Assembly: GCA_022225965.2 (NCBI GenBank)
Contig: JAKJXP020000004.1
Coordinates: 496,001-560,000, forward strand
Direction: 5' to 3'
Length of the DNA stretch: 64,000 bases
Source: Diatrype stigma
Lineage: Eukaryota; Ascomycota; Sordariomycetes; Xylariales; Diatrypaceae
The notes beneath the pieces are model-generated. The model saw only the letters and a program-made list of their open reading frames with translations. It searched no databases and had not been told where the DNA came from. Each line of letters starts with the position of its first letter. The first letter of the stretch is position 1. Position numbers and translations under genes: made by a program. Shown here in pieces: positions 45,663 to 56,969 of the stretch.

Positions 45663-48600
45663 TAATTTGCCTATTGGTTATTTAATTAAATAGGCATATT
45701 ATAATATGCTTATTTATTACGGGCCATTATTATAAGGCTAAATAGGCGTGTTATAATACGCCTATTAGCCCAAATAACTTAAATCTCTATTTAATTAAAA
45801 AGATTAATATAACCATTTTCTTCTTCCGCTTTATTTTGCGTTATATAATTTTGCCATTAATAACGCCGACTCTTCGATTTTATAATTGCTATAATTAAAT
45901 GCAGGCTTTTTTTGAAAGTTGTTATGGCAGAAATAATTTAGGTGCGATTTATTTCTTTATTTATAAGCAAAATAACGCCATTTTTATAACCAAAAAAATA
46001 CCAGATCTTAACGAATTTATAACGCGATTATATACGCGTTAAATTTCGAGTTTAATCCTTAATTTTAATGACATTTTCGGTCGCTATGCGTTAAAAAGCC
46101 GCCTTTTTAATTGCTTGCGAAGCCGCTTGTAAAGTTTCCGCCTAAGTTATTTCCTTTTTTTCGTACGCCTTTTCGTTTGCCATATAAACGATTTTTATAA
46201 TCCGATTTATCTTGAATGGTTTTTCGGGCATTTATATAAGGCCTAAAGATTCGAACGGTTTACGGAATTCCTTTTCGAAAAAAGAAAATAAACTTTCGTT
46301 TTTTCTAAACTTCTTTAAGCTTAAGCCGTAACGAACGGCTGCATTATTAAGTTTAACCTTTTTAGTTAAAAAAATGCAATTTATATTTATAAGTTTATCC
46401 CTTAATTTATGCTAAATATTTTATAAAGCATTTAGCTTTATACGATTATTAGGTTTAAAGTTAATAAATTTGTTGCATTATTAAATTTCGGCTTATACGG
46501 AATACGAAACGAATTAATTTATTTCTTTATTCGTATAAATAATTTATAACGGAAAAGATCCATTTCGTATAAAAAAAATAAGAACCCTTTTATTTTAATA
46601 TAACCGATTTCGTACGCGAACCCTTTACGTTCGTAACGAAATATTTTCGGCGGTATTTTGATTTCTTTTTTACTTAATAGCTTTACGATTGGCCTTTTAT
46701 TTAATCTTGCGTTAGCGTTAAATATCCGCGTTTGCGTTTCGAAATCGAATATTACTAAGCCTAATCGGGTCGATTTTTAATACGAGCCTATTTTAAATAA
46801 ATCGAGTTTGCTTTTTTATAAGGTTTTTACGTAACCAAGTAAATTCGTTAAACGAAGTATAATTATTAATGGCCATGGCTTATGCCGTTTTTTTATATTT
46901 CGATTAAACCTTATTAATAATTGAAATAACCGGTAGCTTCGATATAATAAATGCATTTATACGATATCGAACGTATTTAAAATACTGATGCATTATATGT
47001 ACGTTTAAAAAAGGCGTAAATGCTTTAAACTAAATTCGGGGCCGAATAAAAGTCGAAAGCTAAAGGGGCTTAGTTATTGGAATATGTAATTCGGTTACGG
47101 CATTATTGCCATTTTTATCGTCGGTATCGGCATCGGCATCGTCGATATTAATATCGGCCTCGGTTTTATCGTCGGTCGTTATAAATAAATCTTTATTCTT
47201 TTTATTATTTTTATTATTTATATTAACGTATTTACGTCGGTTTATTAACGGAACGTTAGCGGGAACCGACGAAATAAGATCGCTTATTATATTCAAAACA
47301 ACTTTCGGATTAAAGAAATATAATTCGCAGTTTTTTTACGCTTTTTGGATTGTATTTTTTTTAAAAACCATGATTCGAATTTTTTGGTATTTATCGAAAA
47401 AGTCGTTTTTGTTATATACGTAAACGCTAAGCCGAATATCGCGAAATTGATTTCGTTAATAATGGCGCTTTAAGAAGGCATATATGTTTATATTTAAAAG
47501 TTACATTTTATGAATTAAATAAATAGGAAAAGGGAAAATAATGATTTTATATTTATTGCAACGCCGAATAAATTCTTTTATAAAATGATTGTTATAATTA
47601 TTTAAAAGCAATAACCTTTTTTATTCGGGATTTTTAGGACGTATAAGCCGATGGAAATAATTTAGTCATTTTAACGCAATTATATTCTCGATTTATCCGT
47701 TCGTATTTATCGTAATTACTATATTATTTTTAAAACTGTTATTAATTCATTTTTTAAATATATTTACGCTTTTAAAAATAATAAATAAAATAATCGTTAT
47801 GTTTATAATTAATACGCTTTTTATAACAGTAGCAAACTTTTTCGTATTAGGATCCGGCAATACGGAATCGTTTATATCCGTATACGTTTATATCCAGAAA
47901 TTATCCAAATATCCGATTCGAAAGTTGGCCTTATCCGCGTTTTATTCGAAATTAGGACCAATATGATTTTTCATTTTGTATTGGATGTATGCATTATATT
48001 ATTATTTTATTTCCGTACGGTTATTAACGATTCGACGCGCAATAAACTTCGGCCGTATTCGAACGTAACGGAATTTTAAATTGGTTTAAAAATAACGGCG
48101 TATCCATCGACGATTTACGGATTCGGAATCGTTATTAATTACGTAATAAAAAACTTCGTTTATGGCGCGTTATATTAAATTTATCGATATATAATGGTCC
48201 GTTAATATGTAACGATAAAGTTAAATACGAAGCGTTAATTTTTCCGAATCTTGCAATAAGGATTTCCTACGATTTTAAATTCGTAAGTAATGGCTATAAA
48301 AACGATTTAATATTCGTCGGTATAAAGCATTCGCCTTTTTAGCGGTTACTTTGGCGCTGAAATATCGACCGTTAATATAATTATTTACGGCTATTTAAAT
48401 CCGGGCTTCGATGAGGCCGTTAAAATTCTTAACGGCAACGTATAGTTAATTATTACGGATAATTTAGGAAAATATATTATAGGCATTAAGTAAGTAATAT
48501 ATAATTTGGATAATTTCGATTAAAATGATTTAATATAAGTATTAAGTTTAGCAATTCGGCGAAAACCCTTTAAATTCTTACGTTTTACGAAGGCGTTCGA

Positions 48601-48977
48601 ATAGGTTATTAGGAATTTATATATAGCGTTAAAATTCCTTATAATAATATTAATTGTTTTTTTTATTGCATATAAATTTATTAATTTTTAGGAAAACCTT
48701 CGATAATATCTTTAAGAACGTTATATACGATTTCGTTGCATTATTTCTAACGCTTAAAATAATTAATTAACTCGAAAATTAATAATTAATAGCATTTAAA
48801 ACGTTAATTTCCGGCTTTATTTGGAATTAAATCGCTATAGCGTTAATTAATATATGTTCGTATTTAAAGGTTAGTTATTAGCATTTGGGCTATTTAAGTA
48901 TGCATTTATTAAAAGATTAATTTATGAAGTAATATATTCCGTTTTATACAAAATGGCGGAAACCGGATATATATAAG

Positions 48978-49061
48978 TATTAATACGTTTTATATGGTTA
49001 TGTAAAACTTGGCGACCGGAATGAACGTAAATAAATGGGCCGATCTTAGGCGGAATGAGTA
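48978..49061 (-). repeat. Right terminal inverted repeat
   Basis: Inverse complement of 43845-43928 (74 of 84 identical). It marks the abrupt return from AT-rich to normal composition. Confidence 0.9.
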
Positions 49062-50378
49062 TATTAATATTTGTTTTCTCGGGGTTTTTATAGACATTTG
49101 TCTCATCGATACCTTCATATACCCTGATACCTTCGCAACCTTATATGATTTCGATACATACATATATACTAAAACCTAAGCGCATACTGAAATCCCGATT
49201 GCAACTAAAAACTGACGTGATTATTCGTATTTTGTATCGGTCTACTTCGTGCCATTTGGCACCTGGGCATTCCTCCAGGACATTGCAATGGACAACGCTA
49301 GAAAGGTCCGCTAGTTTCAGGGGCAAGACTACCTAGACAGCTAACTGATAGTAGAGTAGCTGGAGCCTTATAACTGCACACATACATACCAGCTCTAACT
49401 ATGACCTCACACGACCGGCATCCCTCTGAGAATCATACGCCGCATAACTACGCCGTTATCCGCCATTCTAACTTACCAACTTAGGTATAAAGGCCATCTT
49501 GTCTCTTTCCGGGAGGATCTGCGTCTCGTTCCCCTGAGCGGCTCCTACATACACAAGGTTCACAACGGCATAACCAGGTCTCGCTCGAATTGCACTTACA
49601 AGTAAGTTAAGCATAACCGGCCTGATGGGAACCCCGAGTCGTGGTCCGTGGAACAGGCCGTGGATCCTCATTTCTCCCAATTTCTGGGGTGGAACGCATG
49701 ACGCGATCTGTTCTGCTTTGAGCCTATAAGTACGCCGAAAGCCCCTCTAGCTTCCGGCCTGCTCTGCGTCTTGCCAAGCTGGCCAAGCTGCTGCGTTCCC
49801 CCATGCGGCAATGATCGAGGCAAGACGTTCCTCCCACACTATTTCCACACCACAGGACCGCGGACGGGATCGAGCGCAGCAAGAAAGCGTAGGGTTCTGT
49901 ACATAGGTTAGGCAAGCGGGCAGGCGGGCAAGCTGCAGCCAGGTAAGGAGGTGGGATATTCGCGTACAATACTTCGTGCGTACTTACATCCATACAGTCT
50001 GGGAGAGGATCTGCATCTACATAGTTACATACATGGAAGTAGTTACACAGCAATAAACATCCGTCTCTTCGCAGGAGTTCCTGCTTTCAGGAACTCCCAG
50101 GAACTCTCCCTCCCTCCTCAAGACAACCTAAACTACTACTACTCCCACCCAAGTCCCGCCTCCTGAGTCTGTAGCCCGTCGGTCGTCCTTCACCGTGTCG
50201 TGTCGTCTTCCAGCCAAGTAAAAAAGGAAACAAGCCACTCTCTTTAAATTTAATCACCCACCACAAGACGACCGAGCCATTCATTCATTTGATATTGTAG
50301 CTTATCTAAAAAGTCTATCTATCCATCTATCCGTAAATTAATCTATAATCGCTCCATCCGTCCGTCTATCCATCCATC
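49062..50378. other. Intergenic, 1.3 kb
   Basis: Right flank of the element and promoter region of the small secreted protein. No gene supported; a CT-rich leader precedes 50379. Confidence 0.5.
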
Positions 50379-51046
50379 ATGAAGGCCCAGACTCTCGTCC
50401 AATTCCTGGCCATCGCCGCCACCTCGGCCTCGGCCGCCCAATACGGCAGCTCGGTCCGCCGCAGCAGCCCCCAGCGCATCGGCGTCCGCAGCGACAGCAC
50501 CGGACCCACCGGCTACCTGACCGTCGACGACACCGCCGACTACAAGTCCCTCGCCGGCAACCAGTTCTCCACGGCCGGCGGCGACGCCGAGGTCTTCTCG
50601 AGCGAGCATGTGGAGGGCGCCTACACCTCGTGCATCCCCGTCTTCGAGGTATGTTTCATGTTTATTGTCTCTTCTCCGACTTTCCTCTCCCTCTCCATTC
50701 TATCCCATTCTATACTACCAAATCATATCTAACATGCGAAACAAAACAGGGCGCGACTGTCGAGGACTGCCAGAAGGTGATCGCGGACATCCGGGCCAAC
50801 AACGAGACGGTGTCGGTGACGGGCGGGCACTGCATGAACTGGCAGGAGGGCACGTGCCTGGCGCGGGTGTGCGGCCGCGAGCAGAACACGACGTACGAGC
50901 AGGACCCGCAGTGGATCGCCGACGCCATCGAGGAGAACGCCCTCAACACCTGCGTCGCCAAGGGCCAGAGCGGCGTCGTCGCCGACTGCGAGGACAACGC
51001 CGACCCCTGTGGCACCTACCGCTTCTGGCTGCAGTCCCACCCGTAA
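50379..51046 (+). CDS. Small secreted cysteine-rich protein (effector-like), 188 aa
   Basis: Exons 50379-50648 and 50750-51046; the 101-bp intron has GTATGT and an ACAG end, and the second exon keeps frame into a GC-rich coding stretch. Residues 1-20 are a signal peptide (FLAIAATSASAA). Arg27-Arg28 is a possible Kex2 processing site. The mature part has eight cysteines at 85, 97, 118, 126, 131, 158, 170 and 177, an even number consistent with four disulfides, and the segment VTGGHCMNWQEGTCLARVCG. No domain recognised. Size, secretion and Cys content fit fungal effector-like or extracellular proteins, and it lies 1.3 kb from a RIP island, but a role with a host is inference only. Confidence 0.85.
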
Positions 51047-52152
51047 AAGCGCTCTGTTTGACTCCGCTCTTCTCTGCTGACGGAATTGACTGAGTAATTG
51101 CCGTGGCGATGGTGTAACTTGCCTTGGTGGTGGTGGTATTGGTAGTGGTGATGGTGTAATACCGGAGGCAGTAGTGGGAAGTTCTGCGTATGGGAGGGAA
51201 TAGAACAAGATGGAGAGACGGCATACCAGCCTAGCAATCCTCTTGTCCATCCAATTTATTCATCGGGGAATCCTTCGGAGGGGGTCTCGTAGATGTGCCA
51301 TGCTACCCAAATAGCTTGATAGATCTACTTGGTGACCGCCACCATAATAAACGTATACACAACCTAGAAATGTCGGAACTCTTAAGGTTCGTAGACTACC
51401 TATCTAACGAAAATCACAGAGTCAAGACTCTTGTTTACTGTGTAGAGGCTCATGTTGAACGAATGGAGGAATTGCCACTCTAGCAAAACCGCGGAAATCC
51501 CCCCTTGCATCTCCAGTTGTATCGTCCACCAGACATACCTTGATCAGAATCGTCTGCATGAAGGGAATACTGCGTAGTAGGTTGCGGCGCCAACTACTAC
51601 CATGTAAGAGGCAGTCATCACAATATCACGTAGTCCTCAGCAAGTGTCTTATATCTTAGCCATTATACATATCAGAGCAATAGTGCAGTCCCGAACCAGA
51701 CATCGCATATATAAAGCGCATCATATATGCGAATCCGAATACACCAGGATCACGAACATAACACTCTTGCAGATGGAATAAGAGGCTCCATGTACAGTAT
51801 AGCTCAAGGTCTCAATTGCTTTTCTAACAATGAAAACATACTTAAATGTAAATTAAGTGTATCACCCTCTCTTTTGCTCCTTCCGGTTGGCCCCCCCGTA
51901 AATCACAGATTGGTGGAAATGTAGAAACTCCCCTGAAACGCCGCCCGCTAGGACCACTACCATGTATACAGCCGTGCACGTGAGTAGGCAACGCAAACGC
52001 GGAATCGAAAGAAATCGAAAGAAGCAGGTAGGAACGGGAGCTCCCCGTTCTCCTCACCCGAAGTAGGCCCTAAAGTCCTGAGGCACTCAAATGGTGATGA
52101 CTTAGGTAAACCCCAACGAATCCGATAGGGAACCTAGTCCAAATTGCCCAAG
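51047..52152. other. Intergenic, convergent 3' ends, 1.1 kb
   Basis: Between the secreted protein and the deacetylase stop. Short frames only, none convincing. Confidence 0.5.
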
Positions 52153-54375
52153 CTATGGCTTGTTGGCATTGTCCTTGGGAGTGTCGGCCGCTTCCGTTGC
52201 AGATTTTGTAGCGTCATCTGCTGTCGTCTTCGTGGTGCTCGTTGCCGGTTCCTCGTCTTTGACTTCGGTGCCCTTAGCCTCGACTTCGGTCGCGGGGGCG
52301 TCACCCATGTCAACATCGCCATCTCTGTCCTTGTCCGACTTCTCTGATGCTTCCGCGTCCTTCGCAGGGACTTCTGGCTCCACGGATCTCGGCTTCTCGG
52401 ACTTCTCCTCAGCAGGTTTGTCCTCAACATCCTTCATGATCTCGTCGTCGCCCTTCAGCGCATCGTTAGTAGGCTTGTTGTTCTCCTTGGCAGTTTTGCT
52501 ACCTTCTGAACTCTTCCGGTCAGGCTGGGCAGCTGCTTGGGCCTCTTTCAGTGCCCCCTCCAGTTCTGCAATGCCACTGGTTGCAGCCTCCACTTCGGCC
52601 TCGGGTTCCTTCGCTGCAGCAACTTCGACCTCGGGCTCGGGCTCCCTGGCATCTACATCCTCCATGACGACTTCATCGGTCTCCTTAGACTTGATAATGC
52701 TGTCTGCATGGCCGTTGACTGGGGTCTGGACGCCACTATCAATTTCGACATCCGAATTGCGATAGTCATGGAAGTTTGTTCGCGCGCGGCCGTTGCGCAT
52801 AACACCATTGGCTTTGTCCATGTCCTCGTTATCACTATCTTCGTACTCGTTGTCTCGCTCTATCCGCTGCTCCCACCGGCGCTGTGTCATGCGAGTGTCC
52901 TTGTTCTCATCTTCGTCGAGATCGTCAAGCTCGGCATCGTCCTCGTCAGACATCGCACCCAATGACTGACGCGGAACATCTTGCATCTGTACGGAGGGAA
53001 CATGCACAGTGAGACGCAGGTTCTCGACTAGCTGGTTCTTGATCTTCTCTAGGTATTCGGGGCTGTTCGCATTCTCCATGTTGGACGAGCGGACGTCGAG
53101 GGTATAGTCGGGACCATAGTACTAGAGCCAGGGTTAGTAAATAAACTTGGGGGGTTGTAGTGGCATATAATCATTACCTCGTAATATTCGTTAAATGGAA
53201 GAGTACGCGGCATATCTGCATTGACGAGTAGTCCGGTCTCATAGGCCCAGGTTCGGGCAACATTGCGCATTGTGTAGCCGCCACCTCCAAGTACGAGAGT
53301 TGGTCGGTTGAAGCTCTTGACAAACTTGACACAGTTGGCATGGCCGTGCATGCTCAAGTTGAAGCAACCCAAACGGTCGCCAGACAAGCTATCACCACCA
53401 CACTGTAGCACAACTGCATCGGGGTTGTAGAAGCTCATGACCGAAGTGATAACAGGCTCGAAGATGGACTTGTAGGTTGAGTCATCAATGCCATCGCGCA
53501 ATGGGAAGTTCACAGCATAGTACTTCCCCTGTCCAATCCCGATATCTCTCAGCTCGCCGGTACCTGGGAAGTATTCGCCGTACTTGTGGAAAGACACGGT
53601 CATGACTCGGTCGGTCGTATAGAAGGCTTCCTCCACACCGTCGCCGTGGTGGACATCAATGTCGATATAAAGAACACGCTTGTTGAATCGCAGCAGCTCG
53701 AGAATACCAAGAACAATGTCTGTCGGGGGTGGGTACACCGTCAGCAAGGCCATCTCACAGTTGCTGATACCTAGAGGATGCAGAATCTAGAAACTCACCA
53801 TTCACGTAGCAGAAACCACTAGCTTCGCTTTTCTTCGCGTGGTGAAGGCCTCCAGCCCAGTTAACGGCGATGTCGCACTTCTGTCTGTTGAGTCGCGCGG
53901 CACCCTCCATACTTCCACCAGCACTGATGCCGCAGAATTCGAAGAGCCCATCGAAGACAGGGCAATCATCACCGACGTTGAACTTGGTCTGTTCCCGTTG
54001 GAAGTTGTCCATGTTCTCGGGACTAACCTTCTGAAGGAAGTCGATGTACTCGTCGGTATGGAACTGCGTCATCTCTAGTCGCGTCGCAGGTTTCGCTCTC
54101 TAGAAAAGAAATGATCAGCAAGCCTTGCGACAATCCCGAGCATGGAAAGGGCATGCAGGGCAACTCACGTATATCTCCATGTGCTTGTAGACGCCATAGT
54201 TCATGATCAGACTGTGAGCCAAACGGATACGATGAGGCTTCATGGGATGGCCAGCGACGTAGGCAAAGTTGCCAATGTCGGAATCGTAGAAGTAGGCAAC
54301 CTTGCGTTTGGTTGAGGATCCAAGGGCAATGCCATTGCCCTTGTCGATGTCGACGGGTGCAGCATGTCCCGCCAT
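52153..54375 (-). CDS. RPD3: Class I histone deacetylase Rpd3/RpdA with long acidic C-terminal tail
   Basis: Exons 54375-54169, 54099-53799, 53719-53178 and 53121-52153 give 672 aa. The deacetylase core (to about 385) is intact: [17 protein letters not shown], His155/His156 in [21 protein letters not shown], zinc ligands Asp191, His193 and Asp279 ([29 protein letters not shown]) and [14 protein letters not shown]. It removes acetyl groups from histone tails in Rpd3/Sin3-type complexes in the nucleus. Beyond residue 390 is a tail of about 280 residues very rich in Glu, Asp, Ala and Lys. Yeast Rpd3 has only a short C-terminus; long tails are known for RpdA of filamentous fungi, where the tail is required for function. 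Confidence 0.96.
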
Positions 54376-55905
54376 CGTGAATGAAATGGTGATGTGCAGA
54401 ATACGCAGAGGAAAAGGTGAGGAAATGGGGGAAGTAATTCAGGTGAAGAAACGCCCACTGAAGATCGCAGGCTTGGTGGAAAGCTAGCGCTGTGTAATTG
54501 ATTGACAGTGAATTGGAGAGTGGTAAATGGAGCTCAGTGAATGGCAGGTGGGAGACCCTGTTGCTTCAAGGTTGTCTGCCCTCCCTCTTCAGCCTTGCAC
54601 TAAAATCTTAAGCATGGCAGCGTCGATAAGACGATAGGCCCTGCTTTGACCAATCATATAGCATGAGAAAGGTAGTACATGCTACATACAGACAGACAAG
54701 GGCTAGTAGAGCCCGACGCCGTCGGTTTTGATTCGTCGGTTCAGGGTCGACTACGGGGGTACTAGGCAGGTACCTACGCCCTTACATACATACCCAGTAC
54801 AAGTACCTACTGTTACCGCTAGTCCTGGAACAATAGGGAACGAGATACCTACATAGCTACATATAGGTAGGTACCTACCTAGGTATCGTGGTGGGATGGA
54901 ACGGACAATAGGAACAGACAGTAGGAACCTTGATGAACTACAATGGTAGACTGGTGGCATGCCCAAAATAGGCCGTCCAATTTGCTGATGTGTACTGACT
55001 AACCTTGCCATCACATTTGCATGCATCCCGTCGTCGGTCATGGCCATAGCCATGCCCCTCGCCGTTTATTGTATCAAGCCCATGACCGGCATCATCTCCC
55101 ATCTTCTAGTGACTAGAAGGTTTGCCTGGAGCTTCAGACCTGAATATAGGTTCTCGGACCACCACAAAACGCGAAATCAGTCCTATCGAATCTCTGTCGA
55201 GGCATTTGGCAACATCCCACTTCTCCAGGACATGATAGGGGGAAAAACATCGACTCATGTACCCACGTCTACCATGAAGGACAAACTTCTCTTTTGGTGT
55301 GGTGGCAATACAAAGTGGTGTACTTGATTAATACGTAGTTGCCATTTTGCCACTTGTCATTACCTATTTGTAAGCTACAATGGTCTTCTAAGAACGTAGG
55401 TATCTGGTAGAAACACATGAGGAAAAGCAGCCCTGTCATTCACGTTAGTGATGAACAATCTATTAGACCTGTGATGCTAGGCAAGGACTTATATCACAGC
55501 TACATATGCACTCAGACATCCATAGGTAAAACCGGAATAACTTCAACTTCAATGGGCTGTTAAAGAGCTACTAGGTAGCATGGCTCCCTGTATGTAGCTC
55601 CAATGCACCATTGGTAAGGTGAACACGTCTAGGTACTACCTTAGTCTAGGTACCTAGGTAGGTATTTGTGAGCTCACGCTCAAACCCCGCCTCAATCTGC
55701 CTCCTTTTGCGGGCGCGCCCTTCGGATGAGGAGGGGTTGTCAGAATACAGACGAAGCTTGGTTATCACGTCTCAGTTTAACTTAAACTCTTCAGTTTTGA
55801 TTTTCTTTCCTCGAAAAGTCATTATAATTGAATCTAAAGTTATGCCAGTCTCAAGTCATTCATAGTATTGTTAATTAGCTAGTTTTGTCCCATACAACCT
55901 TCACG
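54376..55905. other. Divergent intergenic region, 1.5 kb
   Basis: Shared upstream region of the deacetylase (-) and the glutathione transferase (+). Contains an 18-bp perfect palindrome at 54864-54881 (TAGGTAGGTACCTACCTA) and several TAGGTA/TACCTA motifs at 54760-54890 and 55620-55665. Confidence 0.6.
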
Positions 55906-56969
55906 ATGTCTGCTCAGCAACTCGTGCTTTTCGATTTGCCAAGCAAGGCACCGCTCAGGGCCTGGTCCTACAACCCATGGAGGAGTAAGTCGACCTCACA
56001 AGCATCAGTCTGTGACATAGTCATCTCTAACAGAGGCCTTGCTCTACTCAGTTCGTTTGGCCTTGAACTACAAGGGGATTGACTATAGGACTGAATGGGT
56101 GCGTGCTTCTCCAACTGATACACCTGCTTACCCCCTTTACAACTATCAGCTAAATTGCTATATATCAGCTCGAGTATCCCGACCTCAAGCCAAGGTTGGA
56201 AAAACAGTAAGAACCGACTTTCCCAATAACTACCATTGGTCCAAAGTTGCCGATGCGCACGCATGCTGCTAGCTTCGCTATGCATACATGAGCTCGGCAT
56301 ACCTACTTAGGTAGGTAGTGAAACAGAGCAGACCGGAGCATGGATGTTCACTAACGGCACGGCCGCGGCACGCCCCGCCCGCTGACTTCCCCACTCAGCT
56401 TACCGGGATTATCGGAGTACACGACCCCGACGGTCATGATGCCCTCGGGCGAGTACATCATGGACTCGTGGAAGATCGCCGAGGCGCTCGAGGCGGCATT
56501 CCCGGGGACGCCGAGCCTGCGGCTGGACGCGCCGGCGCTCGCTCCCGTGAAAGCGGCCATGCTCGGCGCGCTCGGCGAGCTGCGGGGCGTGTACGTGCCC
56601 CTGGTAGCGCAGCGGCTCCTCGGCGAGGCCAGCCTGCCGTACTTCACTGCGACGCGGCAGGCCAATCTCGGGATGCCGCTGGACCAATTCGCGCGCGAGA
56701 AGGGCGGCGACCGGGCCTTCGCCGCCGCCGCGCCGCACGTGCAGAAGGCCGCGGCCCTGCTGCGCGCGGAGGGAGCCGAGGGGCCGTTCTTCGACGGGGC
56801 GGCGGCCCCCGGCTTCGCCGACTTCGTCTGGGCCGGCCTCCTCCTCTTCCTCCAGCGCATCGGCGAAGACGACGTCCTCCTGAAGCTGCTGGACGCCGCG
56901 GGCGATCGCGAGCCGCACCTGCGCTTGCTCGAGGCCGTGAGGCCGTGGTCGGAAAGGGGCGATTACTGA
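55906..56969 (+). CDS. Glutathione S-transferase family protein
   Basis: Exons 55906-55984, 56052-56098, 56169-56194 and 56399-56969 give 240 aa, typical for the family. The thioredoxin-fold N-terminus is spread over three tiny exons: LVLFDLPSKAP, then WRIRLALNYKGIDYRTEW, then LEYPDLKPS. The large last exon has the substrate strand TVMMPSGEYIMDSWKIAEAL and a helical C-terminal domain ending in PWSERGDY. Such enzymes conjugate glutathione to electrophiles in the cytosol. Exon 4 is much more GC-rich than exons 1-3. The 204-bp third intron is long for this genome and its donor (56195) is the least certain. Confidence 0.85.

Larger units (their letters stand above)
43845..49061. mobile_element. 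RIP-degraded DNA transposon bounded by 84-bp terminal inverted repeats
   Basis: A sharply bounded AT-rich block of 5217 bp. Its ends are inverted copies of each other: 43845-43928 matches the reverse complement of 48978-49061 without gaps at 74 of 84 positions, the first 30 being identical. Mismatches are mostly C/T or G/A. Inside, reading frames are broken by TAA and TAG while CpA/TpG appear scarce and TpA abundant, the pattern left by RIP. One minus-strand frame (about 46575-46033) is still readable between such stops. Target duplication is either the TA at both tips (Tc1/mariner style) or imperfect 9-bp flanks (MULE style: 43836-43844 against 49062-49070, 6 of 9). The superfamily is not identified; the length is large for Tc1/mariner. 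Confidence 0.8.

Noticed and set aside
47060..47296. 78-codon frame rich in Asn, Asp and Lys in the AT-rich element
   Set aside because: Composition reflects RIP-driven AT bias; too short and without motifs to call a gene.
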